Of a DNA stretch of 64,000 nt, positions 60,310-64,000 are shown piece by piece. This DNA is from Chitinophagaceae bacterium (lineage in GTDB: Bacteria; Bacteroidota; Bacteroidia; Chitinophagales; Chitinophagaceae), in NCBI GenBank assembly GCA_016786885.1, contig JAEUVO010000003.1:1-64000 (forward strand). The letters run 5' to 3'. The notes below the pieces were generated by a model. The model did no database searches, had not been told where the DNA came from, and worked only from the letters and a program-made list of their open reading frames with translations. How positions within the stretch are numbered: position 1 is the first letter of the stretch; the number at the start of each line of letters is the position of its first letter. Made by a program: the position numbers and the translations under genes.

Positions 60310-63018
60310 TTAACTGTTAGGAAGGGTAAAGATAAACCGTGAGCCTGTCTCTTCTGTGCTTTGCACCCAGATTTTTCCATTGTGCATTTCGACAATCTTT
60401 TTACAAATTGCCAGGCCAAGCCCTGTTCCCTGGGGTTTCTTCAGGGTTTGATTTTTTGCCTGGAAAAACTTATCAAAGACCAGTTCATGTAATTCATCCG
60501 GAATTCCCCGGCCATTATCTTCCACCCATACCTGTATTTCGTCGTGATTCGTGTGTACTGATACTTTGATCCTTCCTGTACCATTCTCCACAAATTTTAT
60601 CGCATTGGATAATAAATTATTCATCACTTGTTGTATAAGATCAGCATCACAGCGTATGATGAACATCGTGTCCGGAATACTGGTCTGTATTTGTATTCCT
60701 TTTTCATTTATCAACGCCTTTACTGATTGTATACTTTCAGCAATCAGCGTATTGAGTATAACGTTGTTTAAATTAAGTTTTTGACGACCACTTTCATATC
60801 GTTCCAGGTTCAATACTTGGGTGATCAGGTGGCTCAGTCTTTCCGTTTCCCTGATCAGTCCCGATAAGAAATGCTGACGTTGACCTTCTTCCATATCTGT
60901 ATTGTCATGAACAATCTCAGCCATAGCCCGTATTGAAGTGAGGGGTGTTCTTAGTTCATGGGTTACCGTATATAGAAATTCGTCTTTCATCTGGTCAATG
61001 TCCTTGAGCTGTTCATTGACAGAAGTAAGCTGATCCGTTGCTTTTTGTAATTCAGCTGATTTTCGCCGCAGTTCTTTATTCAGTTCCATCATTTGCTGTG
61101 ATTCCCGCAAGATGTGGATCACTTCATTGATCTTCAGTTCCTCTTCCTTTGTGACGCTGCTCACCATGATGCGGGCAGAAGCGGAGCCAATGACACCGCT
61201 CAATACTTTTTCTGCGAAGGCCACCAAGCGGGGATCGGCCTTTTTATTTTCCAATGAGATATGGTGTCTTGCAGCATAAGTGGCAATTATCTTTTCCGCT
61301 CTTTCTGTACCTAGGAAGTTGGCAAGGAGAGAATTCAGGTCAGGCAGGTAAGCTGTTCCTTTCCAGATCACATTATTTTCGGTGGTTGTGGAATGCCGGA
61401 ATATATCTACAAATATTTCTGCCTGGTAAATCTCCTGTGCAGATTTTTTGCTATTCAATGAAACTGCAACAAACGTAATAATATTGAAGAACATGCTCCA
61501 GAAGAAACAATGTGTAATAGAATCCATTCCTTCCATTCCAAATAAAGAAAGAGGTTTTAACCAGCTTATGCCAAACAGGCCGTTACTTACAATACTAAGA
61601 TCAAGAATCCCTGCACTGGCCATAGAAGGAACTACGGCTGTATAGAACCACACCGCAAAGCCCACACAAATGCTGGCCATAGCTCCCCGCTGAGAGGCAT
61701 GTTTCCAATAAATACCGCCTAATACTGCCGGTGCAAATTGAGCAACGGCTGCAAAGGATACCATACCAATGGAAACAAGAGTGAAATGTTGGGCAACCAG
61801 TTTGTCATACAAAAATGCGAGGATAATGATCAGCAGTATACTTAGCCGTCGGATATTAAGGATAGGTGTGGTAAGTTGCCCGTCACCCTTTGCTTTGAAT
61901 TTTTGGGTAGATAGCAAAAAGGGAGTTGCAATATTGTTGCTCATCATAGTACTGATCGCAATCGTTTCTACGATAATCATACTGGTGGCAGCTGAAAAAC
62001 CGCCAATAAAAGTAAAAATAGTAAGGAGGGTAGCACCATGCTGCATAGGCAATGCCAGTACATAAGTGTCAGCATGAACAGCGCTTTCTCCCAACAGCAG
62101 TTTCCCGCCAAATGCTATCGGTAATACAAATAAGGTGATCAGAAAAAGATAGAGTGGAAACAACCATATAGCCTTCCGCAAATGATTTTCCTGAACATTC
62201 TCTACTACGCCCAGCTGAAACTGGCGGGGCAGAAAAATTATTGCCAGCATGGATAAAAGTATGAGCCCTGTCCAGGTACTGTAAGAAGTGTGTTCAGAAA
62301 AAGTAAACAGTTTTTTTAAGGAAGCATCATTGGCAGCTTTGGAAAAAATATCTTCAAAACCATCAAATAATCCGTAAGTAACAAACAAACCTACTGCCAG
62401 GAAGGCAACTAGTTTTATGATCGATTCAAAGGCAATGGCAGCAACAAGCCCTTCATGTTTTTCTGAAGCGTCGATAGATCTTGTTCCAAAAAGGATGATA
62501 AAAAAGGATAGCGCCAGTGCGATATAAAAAGTGTTATCATTGAAAATATTTCCCAGCCCCGCAGGACTGTTCTCCGTACCGGAAAGAATATTTATGCTGA
62601 CGGAAATAGCCTTTAATTGCAAGGCTATATAGGGAATAATTCCAATCATGCATAAAAGAGTAACAGCGATGGCCAGGGAAAAATTTTTTCCATAACGGGT
62701 GGATATCAGGTCGGCAATACTGTTAATCCGTTGCGTTTTACAAATGCGGATAATCTTCCTTAATACAGGCCAGAACAAAGCAGCCATAATGGTTGGGCCA
62801 ATATACACGGCTAAAAACTCAATTCCTTTAGCAGAAGCTTGGCCCACACTGCCGTAATAGGTCCAGGCGGTGCAATATACAGCGAGGGATAAAGCATACA
62901 CATAAGGATTATTGATGATGCTTTTTCTTTTTTTTTGTTTGTATTCAGCATAATAGGCCACGCCAAACAACAGGCACAGGTAAAACAGGCAGCAGATAAT
63001 TACGACCCAATTACTCAT
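60310..63018 (-). CDS. Histidine kinase with N-terminal SSS (Na+/solute symporter) domain, CbrA-like
   Basis: The 902-residue protein begins with about thirteen transmembrane segments of the sodium:solute symporter fold (residues 1-510; e.g. YVYALSLAVYCTAWTYYGSVGQASAKG and FIGGFSAATSMIIVETIAISTMM). A STAC-type linker follows (LNSLLANFLGTERAEKI ... GSASARIMVSSV), then a coiled coil and a kinase core: H-box FLYTVTHELRTPLTSIRAMAE, N-box QQVMNNLLSNAIKF, G-boxes VEDNGRGIP and GTGLGLAICKKIV. CbrA-type kinases couple transport or sensing of a small carboxylate or amino acid to signalling. Its gene starts with a 4-bp overlap with the upstream small gene and is followed by its response regulator. Confidence 0.92.
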   Translation of the reverse strand: MSNWVVIICCLFYLCLLFGVAYYAEYKQKKRKSIINNPYVYALSLAVYCTAWTYYGSVGQASAKGIEFLAVYIGPTIMAALFWPVLRKIIRICKTQRINSIADLISTRYGKNFSLAIAVTLLCMIGIIPYIALQLKAISVSINILSGTENSPAGLGNIFNDNTFYIALALSFFIILFGTRSIDASEKHEGLVAAIAFESIIKLVAFLAVGLFVTYGLFDGFEDIFSKAANDASLKKLFTFSEHTSYSTWTGLILLSMLAIIFLPRQFQLGVVENVQENHLRKAIWLFPLYLFLITLFVLPIAFGGKLLLGESAVHADTYVLALPMQHGATLLTIFTFIGGFSAATSMIIVETIAISTMMSNNIATPFLLSTQKFKAKGDGQLTTPILNIRRLSILLIIILAFLYDKLVAQHFTLVSIGMVSFAAVAQFAPAVLGGIYWKHASQRGAMASICVGFAVWFYTAVVPSMASAGILDLSIVSNGLFGISWLKPLSLFGMEGMDSITHCFFWSMFFNIITFVAVSLNSKKSAQEIYQAEIFVDIFRHSTTTENNVIWKGTAYLPDLNSLLANFLGTERAEKIIATYAARHHISLENKKADPRLVAFAEKVLSGVIGSASARIMVSSVTKEEELKINEVIHILRESQQMMELNKELRRKSAELQKATDQLTSVNEQLKDIDQMKDEFLYTVTHELRTPLTSIRAMAEIVHDNTDMEEGQRQHFLSGLIRETERLSHLITQVLNLERYESGRQKLNLNNVILNTLIAESIQSVKALINEKGIQIQTSIPDTMFIIRCDADLIQQVMNNLLSNAIKFVENGTGRIKVSVHTNHDEIQVWVEDNGRGIPDELHELVFDKFFQAKNQTLKKPQGTGLGLAICKKIVEMHNGKIWVQSTEETGSRFIFTLPNS

Positions 63019-63230
63019 AAATTAGTTTTCGGCTTATTGTTTTTTCGTTCAGCAGTCCGGTATAACAAGAAGATGGCAATAATCCAGGCAGTAAAGATGA
63101 ATAGAAAGAGAATGGGTATGCCGCCAATCGTTTTTATTTTATTGGCGATACTAACAATGGGGTAAATAAATACAGCCAGCAGTACAAAAGATAAAAATAC
63201 AAAACGTTGTCGTTTCAGGCGATCTGGCAT
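63015..63230 (-). CDS. Small two-helix membrane protein coupled to the SSS kinase
   Basis: The 71-residue protein has two hydrophobic segments (FVFLSFVLLAVFIYPIVSIAN and IPILFLFIFTAWIIAIFLLY) and basic ends. Its stop overlaps the kinase start by 4 bp (ATGA), which shows translational coupling. Small two-helix companions of this size (DUF3311- or DUF4212-like) often precede SSS transporters, and by analogy this may help assemble or modulate the symporter domain of the kinase. The family assignment is not certain. Confidence 0.7.
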   Translation of the reverse strand: MPDRLKRQRFVFLSFVLLAVFIYPIVSIANKIKTIGGIPILFLFIFTAWIIAIFLLYRTAERKNNKPKTNL

Positions 63231-63251
63231 AAGTAGTCTTTTAAAAAGGAA

Positions 63252-63289
63252 AACATTCTTTACTAAACCTGAATTTAGTAAAGAATGTT
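63252..63289 (-). terminator. Perfect 16-bp AT-rich hairpin with T-rich tail (minus strand)
   Basis: AACATTCTTTACTAAA (63252-63267) and its exact inverse at 63274-63289 flank a 6-base loop. On the minus strand TTTTCCTTTTT follows. It should end the transcript of the transporter and DUF6814-like genes before the sensor kinase operon. Confidence 0.75.
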
Positions 63290-63318
63290 ATTCCGGGCAA
63301 AATCAATATTGGCTTTAC

Positions 63319-63585
63319 CTAGTCTTCTTTGATATGAAGGTGGTGTTCAGTATCCTCGAAAATATCGTATTCGCCTTTTACCGAATAATAACCGAAAACA
63401 AAAAGACCACCGACAATGATCGGCATCAGGATGAATGCATAAATGATGGCTGGTATCCGATCTTCAGGTTTTGGGCTTTCAAATTTTGGGATAGCCTGTG
63501 ATACGATCAGGTAATAACCTGCTGCCAGTGCCAGTGCTATCCAAACAAATCCAAGTATTCTTTTTAACTGGTTCATATAATTCAT
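63319..63585 (-). CDS. Small membrane protein (DUF6814-like) next to the MFS transporter
   Basis: The 88-residue protein has two hydrophobic segments (ILGFVWIALALAAGYYLIV and IYAFILMPIIVGGLFVFGYYS) and an acidic tail rich in Glu, Asp and His (EYDIFEDTEHHLHIKED). It lies 21 bp downstream of the MFS transporter gene on the same strand. Small proteins of this type often follow MHS-family transporters in Bacteroidota. A role as an accessory subunit is inferred from position. Confidence 0.7.
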   Translation of the reverse strand: MNYMNQLKRILGFVWIALALAAGYYLIVSQAIPKFESPKPEDRIPAIIYAFILMPIIVGGLFVFGYYSVKGEYDIFEDTEHHLHIKED

Positions 63586-63606
63586 TTAAAAGTAAGCAAT
63601 AATTGT

Positions 63607-64000
63607 TTAGTCTTCTATCCTGTTGTCTTCCCCGTTAATATATAATACACCAATGATGAAACAAACGCCGGCAATAATGATGGGGTACCACAACCCTTCA
63701 AGGAATGGTTTTTCATAGGGAAGCGGAGCGCCGATCTTTTTGGCTGCTTCATTTGCTTCCGTTGCTTTGGTGGCCAGAAATGTTGCCACCGCAGGCAGCA
63801 ATCCGCCGAATATACCATTACCAATATGATAGGGTAATGACATGGAGGTGTAACGTATTCTTGTCGGGAACATTTCAACCAGGAATGCGGCGATCGGGCC
63901 ATATACCATCGTAACAAATATTACCTGGATGAACACCCAGAAAACGAGTCGCCAGAAGGAACTACTATCAAGGTTAACGATCTTACTGATCTTGACATCT
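63607..64000 (-). CDS. MFS transporter of the metabolite:H+ symporter type (partial, 5' end cut)
   Basis: The frame is open from the window edge (DVKISKIVNLDSSSFWRLVFW ...) to the stop at 63607. It covers the last 131 or so residues: FIQVIFVTMVYGPIAAFLVEMFPTRIRYTSMSLPYHIGNGIFGGLLPAVATFL, where 'Y.P.aAFL.E.FPTRIRYT..SL.YHiGnGi.GG..P' is the signature of the MHS/ProP-like family. A last helix WYPIIIAGVCFIIGVLYI and an acidic tail follow. Members carry carboxylates, betaine or shikimate with protons. Its place beside prpE and a carboxylate-type sensor suggests a short-chain acid as substrate. Confidence 0.85.
   Translation of the reverse strand, partial: DVKISKIVNLDSSSFWRLVFWVFIQVIFVTMVYGPIAAFLVEMFPTRIRYTSMSLPYHIGNGIFGGLLPAVATFLATKATEANEAAKKIGAPLPYEKPFLEGLWYPIIIAGVCFIIGVLYINGEDNRIED

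Noticed and set aside
60294..60419. N-terminal extension of the response regulator into the kinase gene
   Set aside because: The extra residues are an out-of-frame reading of the kinase C-terminus. The receiver domain starts at MSNLQKILVV.

Overview
The window comes from a member of the Bacteroidota, most like the Chitinophagaceae. The evidence is a T9SS type A and a CHU_C-type sorting domain, a GldA ABC ATPase, DUF3857/transglutaminase exoproteins, many lipoproteins ending their signal in (L/A/S)-x-C, poor Shine-Dalgarno signals, and promoters of the Bacteroidota type (TTTG, 19-20 bp, TAnnTTTG). Both window edges cut genes: a DUF502 membrane protein on the left and an MFS transporter on the right. 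I saw no rRNA, tRNA, CRISPR array, intact transposase or integrase.

Layout. 0.3-7.3 kb: tetR-tolC-MFP-RND efflux operon. 7.4-9.1 kb: AIM24-like protein and a polysaccharide deacetylase lipoprotein. 9.3-18.8 kb: an accessory region of small, mostly minus-strand genes (subclass B1 metallo-beta-lactamase, DUF1801, ArsR-SRPBCC-SRPBCC-VOC operon, a polytopic membrane protein, an EthD lipoprotein, an Asp-box lipoprotein, an OmpA-like protein and a small exported protein). Several of these genes are separated by about 100-200 bp inverted-repeat elements that behave like integron attC sites. 18.9-25.5 kb: two DUF3857 proteins, a KorA-type 2-oxoacid oxidoreductase subunit and an exported RidA-like protein. 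25.7-35.2 kb: an HD-PycTM fusion, an SdiA-regulated-type lipoprotein, a PAP2 phosphatase, and two divergent outer-membrane proteins with a kinase-like module before a surface-antigen barrel. 35.3-44.3 kb: a GAF-type protein, a barrel protein and T9SS-related exoproteins (DUF1501, DUF1800, CHU_C). 44.4-48.4 kb: housekeeping genes (nth, FtsB/DivIC-like, eno, gldA). 48.5-57.8 kb: an ion and inorganic-carbon locus (NhaD antiporter, two beta-carbonic anhydrases, SulP transporter, DabA, DabB). 57.9-64 kb: propionyl-CoA synthetase, response regulator, SSS-type sensor kinase, small membrane proteins and an MFS transporter.

How the parts work together. The RND operon is a self-regulated tripartite pump. 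The NhaD/CA/SulP/DabAB block looks like a complete system for taking up and holding CO2/bicarbonate at the expense of an ion gradient. The PrpE/SSS-kinase/response-regulator/MFS block looks like a module that senses and uses a short-chain carboxylate. The most unusual feature is the cassette-like region. In all four complete units, the inverted repeat just after the stop codon resembles the start of the same unit rather than the start of the next one. That is what integron-type circular cassette insertion predicts, although no integron integrase is in the window and the core sites are not canonical.
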